DNA from: Bacteroidota bacterium
GTDB taxonomy: Bacteria; Bacteroidota; Bacteroidia; Chitinophagales; Chitinophagaceae
Assembly: GCA_023427575.1 (NCBI GenBank)
Contig: JAEZAY010000199.1
Coordinates: forward strand, 1-10,636
DNA length: 10,636 nt
Direction of reading: 5' to 3'
A model generated the notes under the pieces. That model made no database searches, was not told the origin of the DNA, and saw only the letters and a list, made by a program, of their open reading frames with translations. A program made the position numbers and the translations under genes. This document shows positions 1-7,009 of the stretch, piece after piece. Numbering within the stretch: the stretch's first letter is position 1; every line of letters starts with the position of its first letter.

Positions 1-1
1 G

Positions 2-535
2 CTCCAGGTTAGCCGGCTGAATCATACTAAAAAAGGCCAGCATATTGCCCTGGAAGCCTGTCAGAAACTGAGTCAGAAAGCAGGCTTGAATTTGCATCTG
101 TATTTTGTCGGGGCCGGCCCTTCGCGGGATTATCTCCAGTTGATGGTGAAGAAATTAAATCTTGAAAATCAGGTTCACTTTCTGGGTGAAAAAAGCCGGG
201 ACTGGATTTTCGGAAACCTTTGTCAGTTTGATTTACTGATTCAGCCTTCCCTGTACGAAGGGTTTGGACTTACAATAATTGAAGGCCTAGCAGCAGGCTT
301 GCCGGTGGTAGCTTCGCGGGTGGACGGGCCCGATGAGATTTTAAAAGATATCCCCGCGGCCAGTTTATTTGCCGCTGGTAATTCGGATGAACTGGCTGAA
401 TCTATTCTGAACATGATCCGCTTAACAAAAGAAGATAAAATCAAAGCCGTATGTGAAATTTCCGGATTTCTTATCAATCCTAAATATTCAATAGTTCAGA
501 CGGCCCGGAATTACCTGGAGCAATATTCAAACTGA
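2..535 (+). CDS. GT4-family glycosyltransferase, 5' end outside window
   Basis: This is the C-terminal part (177 visible residues) of a retaining GT-B glycosyltransferase of the GT4 type, which moves a sugar from a nucleotide-sugar donor to a growing lipid-linked oligosaccharide at the inner membrane. The frame is open from base 2, well before the first internal ATG at 86, so the gene starts upstream. Visible residues 2-12 (QVSRLNHTKKG) match the family's 'vgRl...KG' strand that opens the donor-binding domain. FVGAGPSRDYL follows, and then the E-x7-E donor motif EGFGLTIIE at visible residues 86-94 with AAGLPVVAS behind it. The end is complete (TGA at 533-535). The next gene starts 18 bp later, which supports a shared operon. 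The donor and acceptor sugars cannot be read from the sequence. The family call is secure; the specificity is unknown. Confidence 0.93.
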   Translation, partial: LQVSRLNHTKKGQHIALEACQKLSQKAGLNLHLYFVGAGPSRDYLQLMVKKLNLENQVHFLGEKSRDWIFGNLCQFDLLIQPSLYEGFGLTIIEGLAAGLPVVASRVDGPDEILKDIPAASLFAAGNSDELAESILNMIRLTKEDKIKAVCEISGFLINPKYSIVQTARNYLEQYSN

Positions 536-553
536 TTTTTATTCTTTAAAATC

Positions 554-1642
554 ATGATCTCGCGCCTTATTTCAAAACAGGTGTTGCTGGTAGGACCCGA
601 TTTTAACAATCACCGGGGCGGCATCGCGGCAGTGATTGATATGCACAGGAAGCAATATGAAGTCTTCAATTTTATTCCGAGTTTCCGTTCGGGCGATTCA
701 AACTCAAAAAAGGCCATTTTTTTTATAGGCCAGCTCTTCCGGATCCTTATTTTTCTGTATAGAAATCCGGAGATCAAAATCGTTCATATTCATTCCTCAA
801 AACACGGAAGCCTCTACCGGAAATGGATTTTATCGTGTATGGTGAAAATCTTCTTTCATAAAAAAACCGTTAATCACATTCATTCCGGCGAGTTTAAATT
901 CTACTATGAAAAAAGTCCGATAATATCAAAATGGGTTATCCGGCATTTTATCAGAATGCATAATGTTACCATCGCCCTTTCGGAGAGCTGGAAAAATTAT
1001 TTTGAAACCGAATTTCGTTTAAAAGAGATCCATACTGTCTGCAACCTGATTGAAGTACAGGAAGCTACGCTTAAAGCTGAATTGAACCCTGGCCAACCTC
1101 GTGCATTTCTCTTTCTTGGAAATATTGAACCGCAGAAAGGAATTTTTGAACTGGTGGATCTGATAATTAAAAACCGGAATTCTCTGGAGGGCAGATGTAA
1201 ACTCATCATCGGCGGAATTGGTAAAACGGAATTAATGAAAGAGTTAATATTAACAAACAATCTCAGCGGCCTGGTAGAATACCGGGGCTGGCTTTCGGGT
1301 GATGAAAAACGGAAAGCAATAGCCGAAGCCGATGTTTTTATTTTGCCCTCTCATTATGAAGGAGTTCCCGTTTCAATCCTGGAGGCCATGAGTTTTGGGA
1401 TGCCGGTAATAGCAACCCGCGTTGGTGGTATCCCCGATCTGGTAAAAACAGGCATCAATGGAATTTTAATAGATCCTTCTGATGAAGATGCTTTACTAAA
1501 GGCGATCTTGTTTTACCTCGACGATCCGGAAAATATTTATAAACACGGGCAGGGTTCCGCTGAAACGGTACAGGCATATTACCCCGATGTTATTATGCCC
1601 CGGCTGGAAGCAATTTATTCTTCATTATTAAGTGCATCCTGA
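554..1642 (+). CDS. GT4-family glycosyltransferase
   Basis: This is a full-length, 362-residue GT-B glycosyltransferase, a normal length for GT4. The N-terminal domain opens with VLLVGPDFNNHRGGIAAVI (residues 10-28), the usual beta strand plus glycine-rich loop, and carries HIHSSKHGSLYRK near 78-90 and HIHSGEF near 108-114, as in polysaccharide-cluster GT4 enzymes. The donor domain begins at FLFLGNIEPQKG (185-196), continues with GGIGK (220-224), and has the E-x7-E motif EGVPVSILE at 269-277 followed by AMSFGMPVIAT. There is no signal peptide or strong membrane segment, so it is probably a peripheral inner-membrane enzyme adding one sugar to the lipid-linked repeat unit. It lies 18 bp behind the preceding GT4 gene and only 3 bp before the heparinase-like gene, so cotranscription is very likely. 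No clear Shine-Dalgarno sequence precedes the ATG. Two GT4 genes in tandem suggest successive sugar additions; the linkages are unknown. Confidence 0.93.
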   Translation: MISRLISKQVLLVGPDFNNHRGGIAAVIDMHRKQYEVFNFIPSFRSGDSNSKKAIFFIGQLFRILIFLYRNPEIKIVHIHSSKHGSLYRKWILSCMVKIFFHKKTVNHIHSGEFKFYYEKSPIISKWVIRHFIRMHNVTIALSESWKNYFETEFRLKEIHTVCNLIEVQEATLKAELNPGQPRAFLFLGNIEPQKGIFELVDLIIKNRNSLEGRCKLIIGGIGKTELMKELILTNNLSGLVEYRGWLSGDEKRKAIAEADVFILPSHYEGVPVSILEAMSFGMPVIATRVGGIPDLVKTGINGILIDPSDEDALLKAILFYLDDPENIYKHGQGSAETVQAYYPDVIMPRLEAIYSSLLSAS

Positions 1643-1645
1643 ACA

Positions 1646-3577
1646 ATGATCGGAGCGCAATCATGGTATTTGCAAAGACTGAAAAGTATGTCGGTGCCTG
1701 AAATGGCCTACCGTTCGGTTCGGCTTTTTAAATCGCGGCTGGTGAAGCGCGAGGTGATGCTGCCTGAACATTTGTCGGCCGAAAGCATCCCGGGCCTGCT
1801 GCCGGAAATCGAATATTCAGGATTTAAAGTGCCCGATCAGCTCGATGTTTTTGGTTTAAAAATAAATCCCGATAAAATAGAAGACTGGTCCCTGGATATT
1901 TCGACCGGTAACCGCTTTCCATTAATTCCATCCGCTTCCATCGATGTAAGAAGTCTGGCGCTCGGAAGCGCCAAGCATGTTTGGGAGATCAACCGAATGT
2001 TGTTCCTGCCCTGGCTTGCCATTCGGTCGAGACAGGGCGATCTGAACTCGATCCGGAAGATCCAGGTGCTGATCAGTTCATGGTGCCTGGAAAATCCTTA
2101 TGGAAAAGGAGTTAACTGGTATAGTAATATTGAGGTTAATATTCGTCTTATCAACTGGTTTGTTACCTGGGAAATTTTGCAGGTAGAAAAGATGATGCGC
2201 AATGATCATTATTTCAGCGAGTTTGTGAAAAATATCTGGCTGCCCTCCATCTACCAGCATTGCCGGTTTTCGTTCGAACATCCGTCAAGGTATTCTTCAG
2301 CGAACAACCATCTTCTGGCGGAATATGCCGGGCTATTCATTGCCAGTTCAAAATGGCGGTTCAGAGAAAGCGTAAGGTGGAACCGATATTCAAAATCCGG
2401 ACTTGAAACCGAGATTATAAAGCAGCATACCGAGAATGGAATCAACCGTGAAGAAGCGGCCGAATATATACAGTTTGTTTCCGATTTCCTGTTGCTGGCA
2501 ATGATCGTAGGTGATGGATCTAAAAATCATTTCTCAGAACGATACAGGAACCGATTTCATAAAATTCTGCTTTATATAAAATCTTTCATTGATGTTAAAG
2601 GGAATTCGCCCCATTACGGTGATGAAGACAATGGAAGTCTTTGTTTATTAAACGAGGAAAACCGGACAAACAATTTTATCTCGCTGCTGGCTTCCGGCGC
2701 CATTTATTTCAGGGATGAAAATTTACTTCATCCTCTGCATAGCAAACCGGATCAAAAAAATACCATTCTGTTTGGCCGGGCCGGACATGATTTTTTTTCG
2801 AAAGCTTCAAAAGAGCTCTGCCCCGGTTCATCGCGCTTTTTTCCGGAAGACGGGCATTTTATTTTTCGGAAACAGGATCCCGAAGGTCATGAAGTCTATG
2901 CGCATTTCGATGCCGCGCCCCTCGGTTATTTGTCGATTGCCGCTCATGGCCACGCGGATGCACTCTCTTTTGTTCTTCACCTTAATGGCCAGCCTTTTCT
3001 TACCGATCCCGGCGCTTATTGCTATCATAAAGGCTCTGAATGGCGAAAATATTTCGTTAGTACGGCGGCTCATAACACGGTTACCATTAATGAAAGCAAC
3101 CAGGCATTTTATATTGGTCCCACTTTATGGGCCAGCCATTACAAGGTGCGGGTGCTCGATTCAGGTATGCAGGATCAGTATGAGTATCTAACTGCCGAAC
3201 ATGATGGGTATAAAAATTTTAAAATTACCCATACCCGCAAATTTGAATTTTTCAGGCAGGAGAATCGTTTTCTGATCACCGATACGATTCATAATTCTTC
3301 GGGCAATCCGGCCAGGATCAATCTGGCCTTCCATTTTCATCCCGATCTGATGCTGATGATGAAAACAGAAGGATGCCAGCTTACCCATAACAACAGCCGG
3401 CTTCTGATCAGGCTTGACCCTGCTGCCGAATGGAAAGTGGTTTGCGGTGAACGCAACCCGCTGCGCGGCTGGTATTCATCGTCTTTCTACAAAAAATCGG
3501 TAACGCCCGTGCTCACAGGCAGTGTAACCAGTTCGGCTACGATCAGCATCCGGACTGAACTCCTGATCAACTTCTGA
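1646..3577 (+). CDS. Heparinase II/III-family protein (putative polysaccharide lyase), no signal peptide
   Basis: This 643-residue protein has the architecture of heparinase II/III-like lyases: an N-terminal alpha/alpha-toroid (about 60-350) and a C-terminal beta-sandwich (about 370-640). SSANNHLLAEYAGLF (218-232) carries the conserved Asn-His, with H222 a likely substrate-site residue. GINREEAAEY (265-274) places Y274 where the catalytic tyrosine usually lies. AHGHADALSF (433-442), TDPGAY (453-458) and STAAHNTV (472-479) give H434 as a possible acid/base and H436, D454 and H476 as a plausible structural metal site like that of heparinase II. Such enzymes cut uronic-acid-containing polymers by beta-elimination. 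The N-terminus (MIGAQSWYLQRLKSMSVPEM) has no hydrophobic core, so no Sec export is visible. That is common for homologues in EPS operons and leaves the cellular location open. The gene starts 3 bp after the GT4 gene. The substrate is unknown, and a role in polymer processing is inferred from context. Confidence 0.88.
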   Translation: MIGAQSWYLQRLKSMSVPEMAYRSVRLFKSRLVKREVMLPEHLSAESIPGLLPEIEYSGFKVPDQLDVFGLKINPDKIEDWSLDISTGNRFPLIPSASIDVRSLALGSAKHVWEINRMLFLPWLAIRSRQGDLNSIRKIQVLISSWCLENPYGKGVNWYSNIEVNIRLINWFVTWEILQVEKMMRNDHYFSEFVKNIWLPSIYQHCRFSFEHPSRYSSANNHLLAEYAGLFIASSKWRFRESVRWNRYSKSGLETEIIKQHTENGINREEAAEYIQFVSDFLLLAMIVGDGSKNHFSERYRNRFHKILLYIKSFIDVKGNSPHYGDEDNGSLCLLNEENRTNNFISLLASGAIYFRDENLLHPLHSKPDQKNTILFGRAGHDFFSKASKELCPGSSRFFPEDGHFIFRKQDPEGHEVYAHFDAAPLGYLSIAAHGHADALSFVLHLNGQPFLTDPGAYCYHKGSEWRKYFVSTAAHNTVTINESNQAFYIGPTLWASHYKVRVLDSGMQDQYEYLTAEHDGYKNFKITHTRKFEFFRQENRFLITDTIHNSSGNPARINLAFHFHPDLMLMMKTEGCQLTHNNSRLLIRLDPAAEWKVVCGERNPLRGWYSSSFYKKSVTPVLTGSVTSSATISIRTELLINF

Positions 3578-3650
3578 TTCTTAGCAAACCAATCCTCCCT
3601 TTCGCTTTCATTCATTTCCTCCGTTTTCATCCAGATCTAATTATTTATTC

Positions 3651-4391
3651 ATGGAAAATATCCGAGTGAATATCCTGGGAATACCAGTGGATTCGTTTAC
3701 AATGAGGGAAACGCTGAACATTGTAAATGAAAACATCCGCAACCGGAAGCCCACGCACCACGTGGTGGTAAATGCCGCCAAGCTGGTGAATGCGCAGAAG
3801 GATCAGCAGTTGCTGGATTCCATCGTTCATTGTGATATCATCAATCCCGACGGACAAAGCGTCGTTTGGGCCTCGAGGTTATTAAATCGATCTCTTCCGG
3901 AAAGGGTTGCCGGCATTGATCTGATGGTTAACCTGGTGGATATGGCCGCTCAAAATGGGTACCGGATATTTTTACTGGGCGCTGCGGATGATGTGCTGGC
4001 GAAACTGGTAAAAAAGTATAAAGAAGAATATGGCGAATCACTGATTGCAGGTTATCGGAATGGATACTTCAGGCCCGAAGAGGAAGAAGCGGTAGCCCGG
4101 GAAATTGCGGCGAGTAATGCCGATCTTTTATTTGTAGCCATTACCTCGCCAAAAAAGGAAATCTTTCTCAACCGCTATAAAGATCTGATCAAAGTTCCTT
4201 TTGTAATGGGTGTTGGCGGTTCTTTCGATGTATTGGCCGGAAAAACCAAAAGAGCTCCGCTCTGGATGCAAAAATCAGGTATGGAATGGTTCTACAGGGT
4301 GATCCAGGAGCCGGGGCGTTTATGGAAGCGGTACCTTTTTACAAACTCTCGTTTTATCTACCTGGTATTAAAAGAAAAACTTTCCCATTAA
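3651..4391 (+). CDS. WecG/TagA/CpsF-family (GT26) glycosyltransferase
   Basis: This 246-residue protein belongs to the GT26 family. Its members transfer N-acetylmannosamine or its uronic acid (TagA, WecG), or other hexoses (CpsF), to an undecaprenyl-diphosphate-linked first sugar at the cytoplasmic membrane face. Family landmarks appear in order: VVVNAAKLVNAQ (38-49), INPDGQSVVWA (64-74) with D67 matching the TagA catalytic aspartate, ERVAGIDLM (84-92), YRIFLLGAA (104-112), and the C-terminal block GVGGSFDVLAGKTKRAP (187-203) followed by WMQKSGMEWFYR and the basic, aromatic membrane-binding tail EPGRLWKRYLF. The usual PKQE motif reads SPKKE here (166-170). The only plausible start is the ATG after a 73-bp pyrimidine-rich gap. 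The UDP-GlcNAc 2-epimerase gene follows after 9 bp, which makes UDP-ManNAc or a derivative the likely donor. The family call is firm; the sugar is inferred from this neighbour. Confidence 0.94.
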   Translation: MENIRVNILGIPVDSFTMRETLNIVNENIRNRKPTHHVVVNAAKLVNAQKDQQLLDSIVHCDIINPDGQSVVWASRLLNRSLPERVAGIDLMVNLVDMAAQNGYRIFLLGAADDVLAKLVKKYKEEYGESLIAGYRNGYFRPEEEEAVAREIAASNADLLFVAITSPKKEIFLNRYKDLIKVPFVMGVGGSFDVLAGKTKRAPLWMQKSGMEWFYRVIQEPGRLWKRYLFTNSRFIYLVLKEKLSH

Positions 4392-4400
4392 ACTACGTTT

Positions 4401-5537
4401 ATGAAAGTGACCATCGTGGCCGGGGCGCGGCCAAATTTTATGAAGATCGCACCCATTATTAAGGAGATTAAGAAAGTGCAGTCTCTGCATCCCGATCTCC
4501 GGTTCAGGCTGGTTCATACCGGACAGCACTACGATAGTAAAATGAGCGGCGAGTTCTTTATGCAGCTTGGGATCCCTGAGCCCGATGTCAATCTTGCGGC
4601 GGGGGGTGGTACGCAGGCAGAACAGACCGCCGCTATAATGATCAATTTTGAAAGAGATCTGATTCAGAATCCAACGGATATTGTTTTAGTAGTAGGTGAT
4701 GTTACATCCACAATGGCCTGCGCCATTGTGGCGAAAAAACTTTGCATCGATGTTTGCCATGTGGAAGCCGGAATCCGCTCCGGCGATATTTCGATGCCCG
4801 AGGAAATCAATAGAATGGTTACTGATTCCATTTGTGATCTTTTCTTTACAACCAGTGAACATGCCAACCGCAATTTGCTAAGGCTGGGGGTGAATCCGGC
4901 CCGGATTCATTTCGTTGGAAATACGATGATCGATACCTTAATTCAGCACCAGCCTGCGCTAACAAAACCCGATCTCTGGGACACTTTTCAAATGCAGGAG
5001 CGCGGCTATTTTCTGTTAACCCTTCACAGGCCTTCAAACGTTGATGATCCCAAAAGCCTGAAGCGTTGGCTCGATATAATCCTGGAAAATACCGAAGATT
5101 ATCCGATTATATTTCCGGTCCATCCCCGCACAAGAAAGATCCTTAACAGCTTTGAATATTCTAACCTTCGGCTTGTTCAGCTTGAGCCCCTCGGCTATCG
5201 CGAGTTCGTGTATCTCATTAAACATGCGCGTGGCATTATCACCGATTCCGGCGGCATTACCGAAGAGGCCACGGTATTAAAAGTTCCCTGTATGACATTA
5301 CGTACAAGTACGGAAAGGCCCGAAACCGTGGAAATTGGCTCCAACATCCTTATTGGAAACGATGTTAACAAGCTTCGGTTTTATTTGAAAACCGCCATGG
5401 ATGATAACTGGAAACAATCCTCCATCCCGCCGCTTTGGGACGGAAATGCCGCTTCCCGGATTGTAAATTCCCTGCTTAGTCATTATTCACGAAGGTTTGA
5501 ATCTTCATTCGAAGCCCGGATGTTTGAAGCCGGCTGA
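4401..5537 (+). CDS. wecB: UDP-N-acetylglucosamine 2-epimerase, non-hydrolysing
   Basis: This cytoplasmic enzyme interconverts UDP-GlcNAc and UDP-ManNAc. At 378 residues it has the standard length. The GT-B-like fold is marked by GARPNFMKIAPI (8-19), LVHTGQHYD (37-45), VVGDVTSTMA (97-106), HVEAGIRSGD (120-129), PEEINRM (133-139), LTLHRPSNVDD (206-216), PVHPRTRK (239-246), TDSGGITEEA (281-290) and TLRTSTERPET (299-309). D100, E122, E135 and H209 sit in the positions of the residues known to be important in the E. coli enzyme. The gene lies 9 bp behind the GT26 glycosyltransferase, a classic pairing that supplies and then uses ManNAc-type donors. No UDP-ManNAc dehydrogenase (WecC) is in view, so the sugar may be used as ManNAc or oxidised by an enzyme encoded elsewhere. 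Two perfect inverted repeats lie inside the gene (listed separately). Confidence 0.97.
   Translation: MKVTIVAGARPNFMKIAPIIKEIKKVQSLHPDLRFRLVHTGQHYDSKMSGEFFMQLGIPEPDVNLAAGGGTQAEQTAAIMINFERDLIQNPTDIVLVVGDVTSTMACAIVAKKLCIDVCHVEAGIRSGDISMPEEINRMVTDSICDLFFTTSEHANRNLLRLGVNPARIHFVGNTMIDTLIQHQPALTKPDLWDTFQMQERGYFLLTLHRPSNVDDPKSLKRWLDIILENTEDYPIIFPVHPRTRKILNSFEYSNLRLVQLEPLGYREFVYLIKHARGIITDSGGITEEATVLKVPCMTLRTSTERPETVEIGSNILIGNDVNKLRFYLKTAMDDNWKQSSIPPLWDGNAASRIVNSLLSHYSRRFESSFEARMFEAG
4708..4731. repeat. Perfect inverted repeat inside wecB
   Basis: The arms 4708-4717 (CCACAATGGC) and 4722-4731 (GCCATTGTGG) are perfect reverse complements around a 4-nt loop CTGC, giving a 10-bp stem. It covers codons of the conserved segment STMACAIVA just behind the active-site D100 region. 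There is no T-tract on either strand, so it is not a classic terminator. It may be a chance result of codon choice. Confidence 0.75.
4891..4909. repeat. 19-nt near-perfect palindrome inside wecB
   Basis: TGAATCCGG (4891-4899) and CCGGATTCA (4901-4909) are perfect inverted arms around a single central C. The element lies within the coding sequence for residues around 164-170, about 160 bp behind the other inverted repeat. As a 19-nt dyad it could bind a dimeric protein, but nothing shows that it does. Confidence 0.7.
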
Positions 5538-5585
5538 AATCAGGATTACATTATTGTTAGGGATCCGATGACTAAATGATCCGAC

Positions 5586-6974
5586 ATGAATTCCCGTTTT
5601 TTACGATTAATTCAGACTTCCCTTTTTTGTCTCGACCTTTTATCGATCAACCTGTCGGTAATTGTTTGTCTGCTATGGCTCAATACGGTGCCTGCCAATC
5701 TGAATCCCGAATATGGATATTTCTGGATCTGGCTGAATGCAGCCTGGCTCATCGTTACATGGGTAGGACATGTATATCATGAGAAATATATCCTGTCATT
5801 TGAGATTTTCTCCAGGCGAACCATGCATGCCTATTTTTACTGGCTGGTTTTGCTGATGTTCTATTTGTATTTCACGCATCAGTTTGTTTTGTCACGGGTA
5901 TTTATAGCCACGGTTCTTATAACACAGGGCTTGCTGTTGGTAGTAGACAGGTTTATATATCTCGTATTAAGGGCTTATTTCAGGCGTTCCAATTCTTTTG
6001 GAAGAAAGGTGATGATCGTAGGTTATAACAATACCGCAAAAAAACTGGCTACCTATCTGGAGCAGGAAGGAATGAATACAGAGATCGTCGGGTTTTGTGA
6101 AGAAACAGAAAATGTAAGGGAGCTTACAAATTACCCGATCATCGATTCGGTTTCGAATGCCATGACTGCTTCGAAGGTGCTGAAGGTGGATGAAATTTAT
6201 TCTACCATAGCGCCGGAACATAACCTGAATATTTACAACATTATGAAAGAGGCCGATCGGGCCTGTATTCATTTTTGGCTTATTCCGGACCTCAGCCTCT
6301 TTATAAAAAAGCAGGTGTATATAAATTATCTGAAAGATATTCCGGTGCTGGCCATACGCCAGGAACCGCTGAACGACGCGGGAAACCGGATCAGGAAAAG
6401 AGTGTTTGATATAATCTTCAGTTCACTGGTGATCATTTTTATCTTGTCATGGTTGCTGCCGATCATAAGTTTGCTGATCCTGATTGATTCGGGTTGGCCT
6501 GTATTTTTTAAACAGGCCCGGAGCGGTCGCGGTACCAGGGAGTTTATTTGTCTTAAGTTCAGAAGCATGAAAGTGAATAAGGAAGCCAATCTGAGACAGG
6601 CAACTGCCAATGATGACCGGCTTACTTCTATTGGCAGGTTTTTGCGTAAAACAAACCTGGATGAATTTCCGCAGTTCTTTAATGTACTGATGGGCGATAT
6701 GAGCATCGTGGGGCCAAGGCCGCATATGATAAAACACACGCATGATTATTCAAAGCTGATAGACGATTATATGGTCAGGCAATTTCTGAAACCCGGAATT
6801 ACAGGCTGGGCACAGGTGAACGGTTTCCGGGGCGAAACAAAAACCATCGATCAGATGAAAGGCAGGGTGGAGCACGATATCTGGTACATGGAAAACTGGG
6901 AATTATGGCTCGACCTACGGATCGTATTCACCACGGTTTATAATATGCTCATGGGCGACAAAAATGCTTTCTGA
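5586..6974 (+). CDS. Undecaprenyl-phosphate sugar phosphotransferase (polyprenyl glycosylphosphotransferase)
   Basis: This integral membrane enzyme starts repeat-unit assembly by moving a hexose-1-phosphate (often glucose or galactose) from a UDP-sugar to undecaprenyl phosphate. Its 462 residues fit the WbaP/WcaJ-like layout. Four hydrophobic segments lie near 12-33, 43-62, 81-99 and 101-120. A Rossmann-like CoA_binding_3 region begins at KVMIVGYNNTAKKL (141-154). A reentrant or membrane helix spans about 273-300, and the catalytic Bac_transf domain follows with KFRSMK (324-329), RFLRKTNLDEFPQFFNVL (351-368) holding the Asp359-Glu360 dyad, MSIVGPRPH (372-380) and KPGITGWAQVNGFRG (402-416). 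An in-frame TGA at 5577-5579 leaves 5586 as the natural ATG. Together with the GT26 and WecB genes it implies synthesis on a lipid carrier, probably through a Wzx/Wzy-type route. The exact first sugar cannot be told. Confidence 0.96.
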   Translation: MNSRFLRLIQTSLFCLDLLSINLSVIVCLLWLNTVPANLNPEYGYFWIWLNAAWLIVTWVGHVYHEKYILSFEIFSRRTMHAYFYWLVLLMFYLYFTHQFVLSRVFIATVLITQGLLLVVDRFIYLVLRAYFRRSNSFGRKVMIVGYNNTAKKLATYLEQEGMNTEIVGFCEETENVRELTNYPIIDSVSNAMTASKVLKVDEIYSTIAPEHNLNIYNIMKEADRACIHFWLIPDLSLFIKKQVYINYLKDIPVLAIRQEPLNDAGNRIRKRVFDIIFSSLVIIFILSWLLPIISLLILIDSGWPVFFKQARSGRGTREFICLKFRSMKVNKEANLRQATANDDRLTSIGRFLRKTNLDEFPQFFNVLMGDMSIVGPRPHMIKHTHDYSKLIDDYMVRQFLKPGITGWAQVNGFRGETKTIDQMKGRVEHDIWYMENWELWLDLRIVFTTVYNMLMGDKNAF

Positions 6975-7009
6975 GATTTTCAGTAATAAATCCATAGCAG
7001 CAAATAGCA

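Noticed and set aside
1957..1972. 6-bp hairpin GGCGCT-CGGA-AGCGCC in the heparinase-like gene
   Set aside because: It is short, within coding sequence, without a T-tract, and of a size expected by chance.
2715..3191. A 158-codon plus-strand frame within the heparinase-like gene
   Set aside because: It lies wholly inside a well-supported gene in another frame whose motifs (HGHADAL, TDPGAY, AAHNTV) fall in this stretch, and its own product has no recognisable motif.
3578..3650. Possible internal promoter in the 73-bp gap before the GT26 gene
   Set aside because: The gap is pyrimidine-rich with no TAnnTTTG core and no hairpin, so neither a promoter nor a terminator can be supported.
3756..3767. 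12-bp palindrome CACCACGTGGTG near the start of the GT26 gene
   Set aside because: It encodes the conserved THHVVV stretch, has no loop, and is short enough to arise from codon choice.
6326..6739. A 137-codon minus-strand frame opposite the sugar phosphotransferase gene
   Set aside because: It is antisense to the conserved catalytic domain, and a second minus-strand frame overlaps it, as expected for chance open frames.
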